Shown here: piece by piece, positions 25,673 through 34,864 of the stretch
Numbering within the stretch: position 1 is the first letter of the stretch
Layout of the letters: each line of letters starts with the position of its first letter
NCBI GenBank assembly: GCA_029554345.1
Contig: JAKPJF010000016.1
Span: 1 to 64,000 of the forward strand
Source: Spirochaetota bacterium
GTDB taxonomy: Bacteria; Spirochaetota; UBA4802; JAFGJZ01
Direction: 5' to 3'
Length of the DNA stretch: 64,000 bases
Program-made: the position numbers and the translations under genes
The notes under the pieces: generated by a model
Database searches by the model: none
Told to the model about the DNA's origin: nothing
What the model saw: only the letters and a program-made list of their open reading frames with translations

Positions 25673-26613
25673 TGATTTTAGAAAATACGCGTCTTAAATT
25701 TTTTCATGCAGAAAAAATATTTATAGTTCTCTTTATTGTCTTTCTGCAATTGACGGATTCTCTTAACGCACAGGTCTTGCATTCGCAGGAAATGAATCTG
25801 ACTACAAGTACTGATGTTGAATTAAAAGCATCTTATTCGCATGAGATTACAGTTCCGTTTCTGAATTCGCCGAATGTTCTTTTTGAAAATAATGAAATCA
25901 ATTTTGATTTCAGCACATTTCTATCTCCTGTATCCGCTGGCTTGGAAATTGAAACTGTATTCAGACCGATTGCACTTTTAGAATTTTCTACCGGCATAGA
26001 AATTGGAAGCGGATGGAATTCGCGTTTTGTCAGAGGGCTTGCAATTAATGAGCCCTCCGGCTCTTATGATAATTATTTTAATAATAAAACACTAAAGGGA
26101 ATTGTTCATAAGGAAAAGGCCGGTGCGGCATTTCAATTCGATGTCGGTGCTGTTATTCCGGGAGAATGGACACATGTTGTTTTTAGATCATATCATCAAT
26201 ATTATTATAAGGCGTTTACCGCTGCGTCAAAAAATGAATCATGGCTGTGGGAAGCCGATGATGGTGAGAACAGAAACGGGACTCACTATTATATACAGAA
26301 TGTTCTTGGATACAAGATGCCGTTGATGATGGAGTTTTTCGGATTGATGATTGAGGCTGAACGAAGTTATTACGATACCGCAAATGGTGATCCATCAGGT
26401 GAAAATATTTGGAACTATACCGCGTCATGTATTATGGGTTTTCGCTCCGGCGAAAACACGAAATTTAATCTTATAACTCAATTCAGGAGTGTACGTAACT
26501 ATACCGAAGAAACAGAAGAATATGATTACTATCGGTCACGTGTAATCAATCCGGACAAATCTCGCAAATGGGAATTTTACAGGATTATTTTAAATATGAC
26601 TTATGAATTTTAA
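25672..26613 (+). CDS. Secreted protein, probable outer-membrane barrel, unknown family
   Basis: A 313-residue protein with a signal peptide ending near LNAQ (about 31-34). The mature part shows alternating strands rich in aromatic residues and Ser/Thr (PVSAGLEIETVFRPIALLEF, AAFQFDVGAVIPGEWTHVVF, FFGLMIEAERSYYD, KFNLITQFRSVRNY) and ends RIILNMTYEF, with a terminal aromatic residue. That is typical of an outer-membrane barrel, but I recognise no family. The ATG at 25672 overlaps the acyltransferase stop. An upstream in-frame start at 25615 would lie inside that gene and has no support. It overlaps the convergent AraC gene by four bases. Confidence 0.7.
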   Translation: MILENTRLKFFHAEKIFIVLFIVFLQLTDSLNAQVLHSQEMNLTTSTDVELKASYSHEITVPFLNSPNVLFENNEINFDFSTFLSPVSAGLEIETVFRPIALLEFSTGIEIGSGWNSRFVRGLAINEPSGSYDNYFNNKTLKGIVHKEKAGAAFQFDVGAVIPGEWTHVVFRSYHQYYYKAFTAASKNESWLWEADDGENRNGTHYYIQNVLGYKMPLMMEFFGLMIEAERSYYDTANGDPSGENIWNYTASCIMGFRSGENTKFNLITQFRSVRNYTEETEEYDYYRSRVINPDKSRKWEFYRIILNMTYEF

Positions 26614-27713
26614 TTTTTACGGTGTTTTTTTCTATAATCTTTCGGCGAGATCTTTTCGGAAGATTTAAAGCATCTGTTGAAGTGTGAAAGATTTCCGAAT
26701 CCGACGGCGAAGGATATTTCAATTATCTTGGCGTCTGTTTCTGCGAGCAGACGCTTAGCTTCCGTCATTCTTAAGGCATTAAGATATTGCGGAAATGATA
26801 ATCCGGAAATATTCTTTATATTTTTTGATATCTTAGTTACGTCCGTGTTTGATAATTCAGCTGTTTTTTCGACAGAGAGTTCCGGATTGGTGTAATTATC
26901 TGCGATGATGCGGAAAATATTTCCGTGATCGGTTGAAATGTTTTTCTTAAATTCAATTTTCTTATAGTCGATAAAAACGGGTTTTATTTTTTTAGAAAAT
27001 ACTGTTTTGCGGATAACAGCGACAATGATGAAATAAATTATTACAGATAATGAAAATATAAACCACATTTTTTTAGCGGATTTATAGAATGTAATTCCGC
27101 TAATTTTTATTTCATCCCACCGGTTGAATCCGAAACTCTCAGCATTTTCGATATTCACTGCCGAAACTTTTCCGAAATCCGGTATAATTTTTTTGTCAAA
27201 AGGCTCCAAGCCGTTAACTTCATACCACCATTTTTCAATACGGAATTCTGACAAAGGTATATTAAATGATTTTAGACCCGGTGTAACCGGAATTTCTTTA
27301 ATCAGATAAATGCTAGATAGAGGGTTTGTACTGTAGCTGAAATTGTCGATGAAGCAGATAAGAATAAAACGGATTTTTTCGGACTTTGCAGAACTGATTT
27401 TTATTTTCACTAAGTTATAATCAGAAAGATTTAAATATTCGCCTGATGAAATCTGCAGTCCCGCGTAAGGAGTTCTGAATCCTTCGCGCAGAGTATATTT
27501 CATGGAAATTGAACCGGTGACAGAAGAAAAGGAATCAATGGAAGAATTACCTTTTTCCGCATAATCAGAAAACGCAGCATGCCGGAACTTGTCATTCGGG
27601 AAAATTGTAAGCGGAGAAATCTTGAGAGAATAAAATAATAAAATGCCGGCTGAAATTATCGGCAAAGATGCAATCGCTGAAATTTTAATTAATCCGGATT
27701 TCATTGATGTCAT
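26610..27713 (-). CDS. Membrane-anchored AraC regulator with extracytoplasmic jelly-roll domain
   Basis: A 367-residue regulator. After an N-terminal transmembrane helix (about 8-30) comes a beta-rich extracytoplasmic domain of about 170 residues (YTLREGFRTPYAGLQISSGE, LSDYNLVKIKISSAKSEKIRF) that looks like a CIA30/carbohydrate-binding jelly roll, then a second transmembrane helix (about 222-242) and a cytoplasmic AraC domain (about 265-365; LSVEKTAELSNTDVTKISKN, EISFAVGFGNLSHFNRCF, SPKDYRKKH). This layout would let it sense a sugar outside the cell and switch genes directly. The likely target is the divergent glycosidase lipoprotein gene, 120 bases away, whose upstream region carries a direct repeat. 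Start uncertain between 27713 and 27704. Confidence 0.8.
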   Translation of the reverse strand: MTSMKSGLIKISAIASLPIISAGILLFYSLKISPLTIFPNDKFRHAAFSDYAEKGNSSIDSFSSVTGSISMKYTLREGFRTPYAGLQISSGEYLNLSDYNLVKIKISSAKSEKIRFILICFIDNFSYSTNPLSSIYLIKEIPVTPGLKSFNIPLSEFRIEKWWYEVNGLEPFDKKIIPDFGKVSAVNIENAESFGFNRWDEIKISGITFYKSAKKMWFIFSLSVIIYFIIVAVIRKTVFSKKIKPVFIDYKKIEFKKNISTDHGNIFRIIADNYTNPELSVEKTAELSNTDVTKISKNIKNISGLSFPQYLNALRMTEAKRLLAETDAKIIEISFAVGFGNLSHFNRCFKSSEKISPKDYRKKHRKN

Positions 27714-27743
27714 TGATGTTCTATTTGTCGGGATTTGAAAGCA

Positions 27744-27784
27744 TTTTTTGAAAAATTATAAATGCAAAGTTTTTTTTGAAAAAT
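27744..27784. promoter_or_regulatory. Direct repeat in the AraC / glycosidase divergent promoter region
   Basis: TTTTTTGAAAAAT occurs at 27744-27756 and again at 27772-27784, 28 bases apart, both followed within ten bases by ATGC. AraC-type regulators bind direct repeats, so these are candidate half-sites. The sequence is AT-rich, so chance is a real alternative. A small hairpin (CGGAGA/TCTCCG, 27786-27803) lies next to it. Confidence 0.3.
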
Positions 27785-27833
27785 GCGGAGAAATAAATCT
27801 CCGGAATCTGAGAATTAAGCAAAGGAGAAAACA

Positions 27834-29531
27834 ATGAATAAGACAAAAATTGTTTTTATTGTATCAATGCTTTTTATCTGCTGCAATGCATCTGACGATA
27901 AGAGAGATCCGGATACTGATATATCCCGAAACGGGCCGTATGATGTAAGCGGCGACCCTTCGCCAAAAATGGATCTGTCATCGAAAAGTATTTACGGTTT
28001 TTCTCAAACTGCAAACGGCAGTGAGGACTCGCAGGTTTACAGTCTATCTCCGGATATAAATATGAGGGCATGGCAGAAATGGGAAACAGCCGGTATAAAA
28101 GAGTCTCAATTTAACAAAGTATATATTGCCAAATGCCGTTCGAAGAAAATATTATTTGTCGCCGGAGGAACAGCTTCTGTTGTTTTTGAGACTGAAGCTG
28201 CGGATAGAAATACTTTTTTAGACTGGATAACTCGTGATTCATACGGAAAACCGGTTCTTCACAGTGAAATAGTACCTAATGCCTACCGGGTGTCGATGGC
28301 CAATCCGTCATACCGTGAATATCTTGTTAAAGTAATGAAAGTTCAGATTGATGCAGGAGTTGACGGACTGTTTCTAGATGAGGCCAATTCCGGCGGATAT
28401 AACGGGGGGCCTTCGCATAATTTCAATGGAAATGAAGGGTATGACGACTATTCCATTGCCGATTTTAACCGTTATCTCATAAATAAATATCCTTCATACA
28501 GTGAAGCAGACTGGAAAAAAAAGTTCGGAATGACTGATGATAATATAATCCGAAGAGATATTGCCTATGATGATCTGGAATATAATTTCAATTACAGGAA
28601 GTATTTGTCTCAAAAAGGATTCTCAGATTATCCGCGTGATTCTGCTAATCCTCTTGCGAAGGAATGGGGCTTCCCTTTGGCAAACCGAATTGATGTTGCT
28701 GATGATTCATTTTCTTCATCCTATATGGTGCTTTACTGGAAAGAGATAGTAATTGCTCTCAGGGAGTATGCGCGGAGCAGATATTCAAAAGAAATAATTA
28801 TTACTTCAAACGGCATTTTCCCTTTCACGGATTTCAACAGTCTGGGTCTTTATAATTATAATAATGACGATAATGGAAAAGAGGCTGATTATGTTCCGTT
28901 TGCGTCAGGTAAGCTGAATGGTTCAAAATCGCTGAAGAGCGTTTATCTCGGCATGTATGAAAGAAGCAGAAAGACTTCGGGAAATGTTCCTCTTGTTCTT
29001 TTTATCGACTGGCCGTGTGAGATGATGAGTAATTACTACAAGCTTTCCATGGAACAGAAAAAGGACTATTGGCGGATATACGCCGCGGAAGCATATTCAT
29101 GCGGATTATATTTCGCCTTTCACCTGCGGACGGTTATGCCGGGAGATCCGACATCAACGGATTCCGGAATTCTTGATTTTCTTAAAGATTATTCATCATT
29201 TTACAGAACGAATCATGCGGTATATGAGAAAAGTGTAAATACTTCTTTGAGTGCGGATATTGATAGAAAGGGAGTAATGTATAATGTTACTGAAAGTTCC
29301 GATAAGAATAAATACTACGTTCATCTTGTTAATCATAACTATTCCTCGACGATTTCTGAACAGAAAAACATTGCCGTGTCATTTGATCCGGGTTTTGTCC
29401 CGTCTAAAATTAGTTCGCTGAGCCCGGACGGAAACGCGGATGTTTCAATTCCGTTTACGAAATCGGGCGGATCTATTTCTCTTACAGTGCCTGAACTTCA
29501 GCATTATAAAGTTATAGTTGTTGAGAAATGA
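27834..29531 (+). CDS. Lipoprotein with glycoside-hydrolase-like TIM barrel
   Basis: A 565-residue protein with a lipoprotein signal peptide (MNKTKIVFIV..., lipobox LFIC/FICC near residue 16-17). A polar linker is followed by a probable (beta/alpha)8 barrel: YREYLVKVMKVQIDAGVDGL, then FLDEANSGGY with a candidate catalytic acidic pair, EIIITSNGIFPF and VPLVLFIDWPCE. The C-terminal 100 residues form a beta domain (KNKYYVHLVNHNYSS) like those closing retaining glycosidases. I cannot name the GH family. GGAG precedes the ATG. It is divergent from the membrane AraC regulator and is probably its target. A terminator follows at 29538. Confidence 0.68.
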   Translation: MNKTKIVFIVSMLFICCNASDDKRDPDTDISRNGPYDVSGDPSPKMDLSSKSIYGFSQTANGSEDSQVYSLSPDINMRAWQKWETAGIKESQFNKVYIAKCRSKKILFVAGGTASVVFETEAADRNTFLDWITRDSYGKPVLHSEIVPNAYRVSMANPSYREYLVKVMKVQIDAGVDGLFLDEANSGGYNGGPSHNFNGNEGYDDYSIADFNRYLINKYPSYSEADWKKKFGMTDDNIIRRDIAYDDLEYNFNYRKYLSQKGFSDYPRDSANPLAKEWGFPLANRIDVADDSFSSSYMVLYWKEIVIALREYARSRYSKEIIITSNGIFPFTDFNSLGLYNYNNDDNGKEADYVPFASGKLNGSKSLKSVYLGMYERSRKTSGNVPLVLFIDWPCEMMSNYYKLSMEQKKDYWRIYAAEAYSCGLYFAFHLRTVMPGDPTSTDSGILDFLKDYSSFYRTNHAVYEKSVNTSLSADIDRKGVMYNVTESSDKNKYYVHLVNHNYSSTISEQKNIAVSFDPGFVPSKISSLSPDGNADVSIPFTKSGGSISLTVPELQHYKVIVVEK

Positions 29532-29537
29532 TTATGG

Positions 29538-29576
29538 ACGGGGAGGTTTCTGAATGAATCTCCCCCCGTTTTCTTC
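29538..29576 (+). terminator. Terminator after the glycosidase gene
   Basis: ACGGGGAGGTTTC pairs with GAATCTCCCCCCGT, with a small bulge, followed by TTTTC. It also faces the end of the convergent YkgJ gene. Confidence 0.7.
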
Positions 29577-29577
29577 C

Positions 29578-30063
29578 TTAATTTGCTTGTTCGAAAATTT
29601 CATAAAGATAATATCTTTCTTTAAGTGCAGGATTTTCTTTAAGTGCAAGCATGTTCAGAATTGCGAGTTTTTCGTTAATGGAATCAATGTCAATGGTATT
29701 GGATTCGTTCATAGTAATAGGGGAATTTTTACCGCACGAAGAATATTCTACGCTTCCGTCATCTACTGCGAATCTAACCGGTAAACCGTGTGTACGGCAT
29801 ATTACGGGGCGGAATTCATAAATTGAACACAGACCGCTTTTTAAGAAAAAGCAGCTTCCGCGGTCTTTGTTTGCGCTGCATTCCGGAAGATTTAATATTT
29901 TTCCTTTAAGAGCGGCAAATTCCCCCGCGCCGATTGTGAAATTGACACAGCATTCATCGCAGCCCGCACGGCAGACTATTGAATCTCCGTGAATACTTTT
30001 GACATGAGTGCAGAGAACTTCAATCTGCGCAATAAGTGTCTGATAAAGATGTGAAATATCCAT
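29578..30063 (-). CDS. YkgJ-family cysteine-cluster protein
   Basis: A 161-residue cytoplasmic protein with the YkgJ (UPF0153) cysteine pattern: CRAGCDECCVNF, then GSCFFLKSGLCSIYEFRPVIC followed by RTHG. These cysteines bind a metal, either zinc or an iron-sulfur cluster; the function of the family is not settled. The ATG at 30063 has AGAAG at good spacing; a GTG at 30084 is an alternative. It converges on the glycosidase gene, with a shared terminator between. The nearest upstream gene, oadB, is divergent, with about 120 bases between them. Confidence 0.8.
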   Translation of the reverse strand: MDISHLYQTLIAQIEVLCTHVKSIHGDSIVCRAGCDECCVNFTIGAGEFAALKGKILNLPECSANKDRGSCFFLKSGLCSIYEFRPVICRTHGLPVRFAVDDGSVEYSSCGKNSPITMNESNTIDIDSINEKLAILNMLALKENPALKERYYLYEIFEQAN

Positions 30064-30185
30064 ATAATACTTCTGAAATAACACCGTTAATTTACAAGAA
30101 ATTAAAAAAATGCCGTAAAACTGTTTGACTTAAAATCTCTGAAAACTGTTCATAAATTAGTAAAATCAAATTTCGGAGCAATCTT

Positions 30186-31481
30186 ATGGATTCTAGTATG
30201 ATTCTCAACATTTTCCAGGGTATAAAAACAATGGGAATGTCTTTTTCTCACGATCCGCAGATGGCAATTGCCAGAATCGGATTGATACTTCTCGGTATGC
30301 TTCTGATATACCTCGGTAAAAAAGGTATACTTGAGCCTCTTTTGATGATTCCAATGGGTCTTGGTATGGCCACTGTTAATGCGGCGGTTATGATGTTTGA
30401 TCCGCTTGGACTTCACGGCGGAATGGGAACTTTGTTTCTTGAGCCTCAGGCCGGAAGCGCTCTATCAAGTACTTTTCAGGCTGCCGGAGACACCGCAGCT
30501 CTTGCGGCGAATGCCGCTGCCAGTTCAGATATAATGTATATTATGGGTATCGACTGGCTTCAGCCGATTTACACTTTTACATTCGGTAATGGTCTTATCG
30601 CGTGTCTGGTTTTCATGGGTATAGGCTCTTTACTTGATGTAGGATTTATCCTCAGAAGACCTTTCTTGAGCATGCTTATAGCTCTTTTCGCTGAGCTAGG
30701 TACGATTATGACTCTTCCGATTGCCCAGGCATTCGGATTTACTGCGAAAGAAGCTGCTGCGATATCAATTGTAGGCGGTGCAGACGGACCGATGGTTCTT
30801 TTCACATCGCTACAGCTCGCTCCTCATCTTTTTGTTCCGATTGCTGTTGTAGCTTATCTCTATCTGGGACTTGCCTATGGAGGATATCCGTATCTAGTGA
30901 AGCTTCTTATTCCTAAAAAGCTTATGCAGGTTCCTGTCGGTCAGCTCAAAAAGGAAAGAGAAATATCATCCGGCGAAAAACTTCTTTTTGCTGTTGTTAT
31001 ATGTATTCTTCTTTCGTTCCTTCTTCCGGTTGCGGCGCCTCTTATATTCTCGCTTTTCTTCGGTGTAGTAATAAGAGAATCCGGAATCAAAGTTTTCCAT
31101 GATCTTTTAAGCGGTCCGGTTCTTTATATTGCGACAATGTTCCTTGGAATGATTCTCGGAATTCTTTGCGAAGCAAATACCATTATGGATAAGAAAGTTC
31201 TTCCTCTTCTTCTTCTTGGTATGCTTTCTCTTCTTATTTCCGGTGTGGGCGGAATTATCGGCGGTTATGTTGCTTATTTCATTTCAGGTAAAAAATATAA
31301 TCCTGTCATCGGTATTGCCGGAGTCAGCTGTGTTCCGACAACCGCTAAAGTTGCCCAGAAGATTGTTTCTAAGGCAAAACCCGGTCTCATCGTTATGCCT
31401 GAAGCTCTCGGTGCGAACGTCAGCGGTGTAATAACAACTGCCATTATTGCAGGTATATTCTGCAGTATGCTGAGCAAGTGA
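30186..31481 (+). CDS. Sodium-ion-translocating decarboxylase beta subunit (OadB/GcdB/MmdB type)
   Basis: A 431-residue polytopic inner-membrane protein. In this family the beta subunit decarboxylates carboxybiotin and pumps Na+ outwards. Functional motifs known from Klebsiella OadB can be placed: the aspartate in GGADGP (D203), the tyrosine 26 residues later in AYLYLGL (Y229), and NPVIGIAGVSCVP with N373, G377 and S382. The position of R389 is lysine here. GGAG lies before the ATG. The gamma-like gene follows after seven bases and isocitrate dehydrogenase after that; no alpha carboxyltransferase or biotin carrier gene is in the window. Substrate class (oxaloacetate, methylmalonyl-CoA, glutaconyl-CoA or other) cannot be told from this subunit. 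Confidence 0.88.
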   Translation: MDSSMILNIFQGIKTMGMSFSHDPQMAIARIGLILLGMLLIYLGKKGILEPLLMIPMGLGMATVNAAVMMFDPLGLHGGMGTLFLEPQAGSALSSTFQAAGDTAALAANAAASSDIMYIMGIDWLQPIYTFTFGNGLIACLVFMGIGSLLDVGFILRRPFLSMLIALFAELGTIMTLPIAQAFGFTAKEAAAISIVGGADGPMVLFTSLQLAPHLFVPIAVVAYLYLGLAYGGYPYLVKLLIPKKLMQVPVGQLKKEREISSGEKLLFAVVICILLSFLLPVAAPLIFSLFFGVVIRESGIKVFHDLLSGPVLYIATMFLGMILGILCEANTIMDKKVLPLLLLGMLSLLISGVGGIIGGYVAYFISGKKYNPVIGIAGVSCVPTTAKVAQKIVSKAKPGLIVMPEALGANVSGVITTAIIAGIFCSMLSK

Positions 31482-31488
31482 GGTAAAT

Positions 31489-31710
31489 ATGAAAGGTTTA
31501 GACATATCATTGATGACATATCTTATCACTATTATCATAGCGATGAGTGTTGCTGTTCTTCTTAAGGGACTTGATAATCTTCTTGTTCTCTTTTCAAAAT
31601 GGTTTCCTCATGAAGAGCATCATTCGGATGATGATGCTCCTGTTCAGGCTGATGAATCTCTTGCAGAGCAGGCAATAGCCATTGCCGCGGCTCACGCGAA
31701 GGAGAAATAA
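31489..31710 (+). CDS. OadG-like gamma subunit of a decarboxylase pump
   Basis: A 73-residue protein with one transmembrane helix (about 8-30, [18 protein letters not shown]), then a polar His/Asp-rich segment ([11 protein letters not shown]) and an Ala/Glu-rich tail. That is the layout of the small gamma subunit, which anchors the alpha subunit to beta and binds zinc. It sits seven bases after oadB, and its TAA overlaps the ATG of the isocitrate dehydrogenase gene by one base (TAATG). The family call rests on layout and position, as sequence conservation in OadG is low. Confidence 0.7.
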   Translation: MKGLDISLMTYLITIIIAMSVAVLLKGLDNLLVLFSKWFPHEEHHSDDDAPVQADESLAEQAIAIAAAHAKEK

Positions 31711-32921
31711 TGGCCGAAAAGATCAAGTTTGAAAACGGAAAAGTAACCGTTCCTGATAATCCCGTACTTCTTTTTATTGAGGGCGATGGAATAGGTCCCG
31801 ACATCTGGCGCGCGTCGAAACTAGTTTTTGACGCCGCTGTTGAAAAAGCTTACGGCGGAAAACGCAAAGTCGAATGGATGGAAGTTCTTGCAGGTGAAAA
31901 AGCCTTCAACACAAAAGGTGAATGGCTTCCTGCCGAGACTCTTGAAAAGATAAAGGAGTATAAGGTTGCTATAAAAGGACCTCTTACTACTCCGGTCGGC
32001 GGCGGAATCAGAAGCATTAACGTTGCTCTTCGCCAGGAACTTTCGCTTTTTGCGTGTGTTCGGCCGGTAAGGTATTTTAAAGGAGTTCCTTCTCCCGTAA
32101 AAGAACCCGAAAAAGTAGACATGATTATTTACCGCGAAAATCTTGAAGATCTTTATGCCGGTATCGAATTCAAGCAGGGAACTCCTGAAGCTGCGAAACT
32201 TATCAAATTTCTCAAAGATGAACTAGGTAAAACGGTGCTTGCTGACAGCGGTGTAGGAATAAAACCTATTTCTGTTACAAACACTAAAAACATAGTACGC
32301 GCGGCTATTCAGTACGCCATTGCAAATAAAAAATCCTCAGTTACTTTGATGCATAAGGGGAACATAATGAAGTTCACCGAAGGTTCATTTAAGGAATGGG
32401 GATACGAACTTGCCAAGGAAGAATTTGCCGACCAGACAATCACAGAGAAAGATCTTTGGGATAATCACGGCGGAAAAATTCCTGCAGGAAAGATCGTTAT
32501 AAAAGACAGAATTGCCGATGCTATGTTTCAGCAGATTATTCTCCGTCCTGAAGAGTATGAGGTCATCGCGACTCCGAATCTCAACGGTGATTATATTTCC
32601 GACGCTCTCGCGGCTCAGGTCGGCGGTCTTGGAATTGCTCCGGGTGCTAATATCGGAGCAAGTGAAGCCGTGTTCGAAGCGACTCACGGAACTGCACCGA
32701 AGTATGCCGATCAGGATAAGGTTAATCCGGGTTCATTGATCCTTTCAGGAGAGATGATGTTCCGTTTCATGGGTTGGACAGAAGCGGCTGATCTGATTAT
32801 TTCATCGCTTGAAAAGACCATTCTTCAGAAGACAGTTACATATGATCTTGAGCGTCAGATGGAAGGAGCAAAACTTCTTAAGTGCTCGGAATTTGCCAAG
32901 GCAATCGCGTCTAATATGTAG
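31710..32921 (+). CDS. icd: NADP-dependent isocitrate dehydrogenase
   Basis: A 403-residue enzyme oxidising isocitrate to 2-oxoglutarate with NADP and CO2 release. It follows the E. coli Icd type closely: [15 protein letters not shown] with the active-site serine, [13 protein letters not shown], the lysine in [27 protein letters not shown], and the end [18 protein letters not shown]. The NADP determinants are visible as [13 protein letters not shown] (K and Y after HGTAP, V six residues on) and the Y-x3-R pair of VTYDLER. It overlaps the OadG-like gene by one base, so the three genes form one tight operon. It is unusual to see it coupled to a Na+ pump subunit. Confidence 0.95.
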   Translation: MAEKIKFENGKVTVPDNPVLLFIEGDGIGPDIWRASKLVFDAAVEKAYGGKRKVEWMEVLAGEKAFNTKGEWLPAETLEKIKEYKVAIKGPLTTPVGGGIRSINVALRQELSLFACVRPVRYFKGVPSPVKEPEKVDMIIYRENLEDLYAGIEFKQGTPEAAKLIKFLKDELGKTVLADSGVGIKPISVTNTKNIVRAAIQYAIANKKSSVTLMHKGNIMKFTEGSFKEWGYELAKEEFADQTITEKDLWDNHGGKIPAGKIVIKDRIADAMFQQIILRPEEYEVIATPNLNGDYISDALAAQVGGLGIAPGANIGASEAVFEATHGTAPKYADQDKVNPGSLILSGEMMFRFMGWTEAADLIISSLEKTILQKTVTYDLERQMEGAKLLKCSEFAKAIASNM

Positions 32922-32941
32922 TTTAAGTATTCAATACAGAT

Positions 32942-32972
32942 AAAAAAAACCGGCTTTATGCCGGTTTTTTTT
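32942..32972. terminator. Bidirectional terminator between icd and ligA
   Basis: A-run plus CCGGC pairs with GCCGG plus T-run around TTTAT, giving a 13-pair symmetric stem. It serves both the icd operon and the convergent ligase gene. Confidence 0.9.
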
Positions 32973-34806
32973 ATGCACTGAAGAATTCATCATAAGTCAT
33001 AATTTTAATGCCTAGCTTTCTGGCTTTTGCAATTTTTGAGCTCGAAGAATTAACGTCATCGCACAGAAGAATTGAAAGATCCTTTGTTACGGCATCTGAG
33101 AATTCATAACCGGCATCGGCAATTTTCTTTGCAAGCTCATTGCGCGGGAGAGGCCCTTTTCCGGTTGCGCATATTTTTCCAAGGGTTTCTTTTTCTTCAG
33201 ATGCTTCGATTTCAATTGCTGAAAGAATTTCATTGAAATAGTTTATGTTGGCCGGATCGTTTTTCCATTCTATGATATTCCTGCCGACAACATATGTTTC
33301 GTCATTAAACGAAAGAAAATCATCAATTGAACGAATAGAAAGTTTTGAAAGTGTTTTGGACTGAACGAGAGGTATACCGAGCTTAGATATAAATTCCGAT
33401 GCTGTCATTTTTCGGCTTTTTGAAATTTCCGAGATGAAGTTTGATGTTTTCTTTTCAGCAAAACCAGGAATGTCAAGAGATTCAGCTTTGAGTGAATAGA
33501 GATCTGATATTGATTTAACGAGACCGAGTTCATAGAGTTTTCTGATTGTGGCTTCGGAAATGTTTTCGACTGCTGATTCTTTAACCCAGAAGAGAATCTT
33601 CTGAATATTTACCTCGGGGCATATTGGATTGATGCATTTTATATGGACTCCCGAATCGATTAATTCCGAAGAACATGAAGGACATTTTGATATGATTAAG
33701 TCGGTTTCATCTTCATTTTTTGAGAGGTTTTCTTTGACGTAAGGAATTACATCATTCGCGCGTTCTACGAGAAGTCTGCTTCCTTCTTTAAGTCTCATTG
33801 ATCTTACCGTTGAAGCATTAGCAAGTGATGCGCGTTCAATCTTTGCGCCGCCTATTATGACCGGAGAAAAAACAGCAACAGGAACGACATTCCCCTGACG
33901 CGAAACCTGCCATTCTATTCGTTCAAGTGAAGTTTCCCTGGACTCCGAAGGCGGTTTAAGTGCAATAGAATAATGATGGTGATGGTCAATCACCCAGCGG
34001 GAATCGATTTCATCGAAAAGGGAAGCATCATTTACGGTTATTATCAATCCGTCAGTTTCAAATTCCCATTCACTTCTTAGCATATCTAAATATTTCTGAT
34101 AAATGTTTTCAATATCCGAAATATTTTCAGCAATAAAGTAATCTACCGAGTTGAAACCCTCATTTTTTAAGATGTCTATTTTGGAATTTTCATTATCAAA
34201 TTTGATTCCTTCAATCTGATAGGCAACAAAGCGGACATATTTTAAATCTGAAATATTCTCTTTTCTGTTGATGAGGCCGACGCAGTTATTTCTTAACGGT
34301 CTATTTCCTGTATCAAAAGGAGTGTTTTTAGGAAGATAAAGTTCACCGCGTATTTCGATGTTTCCGTTTGAAAAAGATATGTTTTTCTTGATGTCGGAAA
34401 CATAATCTGCTATATGAGTAATGATTTGACCGGTTTCTCCGTCGCCGCGGGTCGCGATGTATTTGATGCGGCCGTTCTCATAAGCTAAGGATGCAGAAAG
34501 TCCGTCAATTTTCGGCTGTATGCAGAAACCGGTATTTTCAATAGAAAGTTTTTCAATCCATTTTAAGATATCGGAAATTGTTTTTCCTTTCTGCATTGAG
34601 AGCATGGGATATACGTGTTTTATTTTTTCTCCATGGACAAAATCAGTTCCGACTATTGAGAAGTATGAATTATCGGGATCAATTTTCCTGAGCTTATCCT
34701 CAAGAGCGTCAAATTCCGCGTCAGTCATAAGTGATGACTCTGAATTATAATAGGCTTCTTTTGCAGAAAGGAGACGGTCTACAATATCATTAATATTTTT
34801 ATTCAT
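32971..34806 (-). CDS. NAD-dependent DNA ligase, divergent type
   Basis: A 611-residue protein with the LigA domain order: adenylation domain with catalytic K99 in IQPKIDGLSASLAYENG, an OB region, a four-cysteine zinc finger (CPSC ... CINPIC), helix-hairpin-helix segments and a BRCT domain at the C-terminus (KARKLGIKIMTYDEF). It is about 60 residues shorter than most LigA, and many usually fixed motifs are changed: the KFP motif reads ALKPPSES, the VGRTG motif reads VSRQG, and the RN-x3-G motif reads RNNCVGLINRKE. It may be a second, specialised ligase or simply a fast-evolving LigA. No clear ribosome binding site precedes the ATG. Confidence 0.85.
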   Translation of the reverse strand: MNKNINDIVDRLLSAKEAYYNSESSLMTDAEFDALEDKLRKIDPDNSYFSIVGTDFVHGEKIKHVYPMLSMQKGKTISDILKWIEKLSIENTGFCIQPKIDGLSASLAYENGRIKYIATRGDGETGQIITHIADYVSDIKKNISFSNGNIEIRGELYLPKNTPFDTGNRPLRNNCVGLINRKENISDLKYVRFVAYQIEGIKFDNENSKIDILKNEGFNSVDYFIAENISDIENIYQKYLDMLRSEWEFETDGLIITVNDASLFDEIDSRWVIDHHHHYSIALKPPSESRETSLERIEWQVSRQGNVVPVAVFSPVIIGGAKIERASLANASTVRSMRLKEGSRLLVERANDVIPYVKENLSKNEDETDLIISKCPSCSSELIDSGVHIKCINPICPEVNIQKILFWVKESAVENISEATIRKLYELGLVKSISDLYSLKAESLDIPGFAEKKTSNFISEISKSRKMTASEFISKLGIPLVQSKTLSKLSIRSIDDFLSFNDETYVVGRNIIEWKNDPANINYFNEILSAIEIEASEEKETLGKICATGKGPLPRNELAKKIADAGYEFSDAVTKDLSILLCDDVNSSSSKIAKARKLGIKIMTYDEFFSA

Positions 34807-34864
34807 GGATTTAAGATTGCTAAATATTTATTTACAAGGTCAAGCATAAATGATCGGATAAGTC

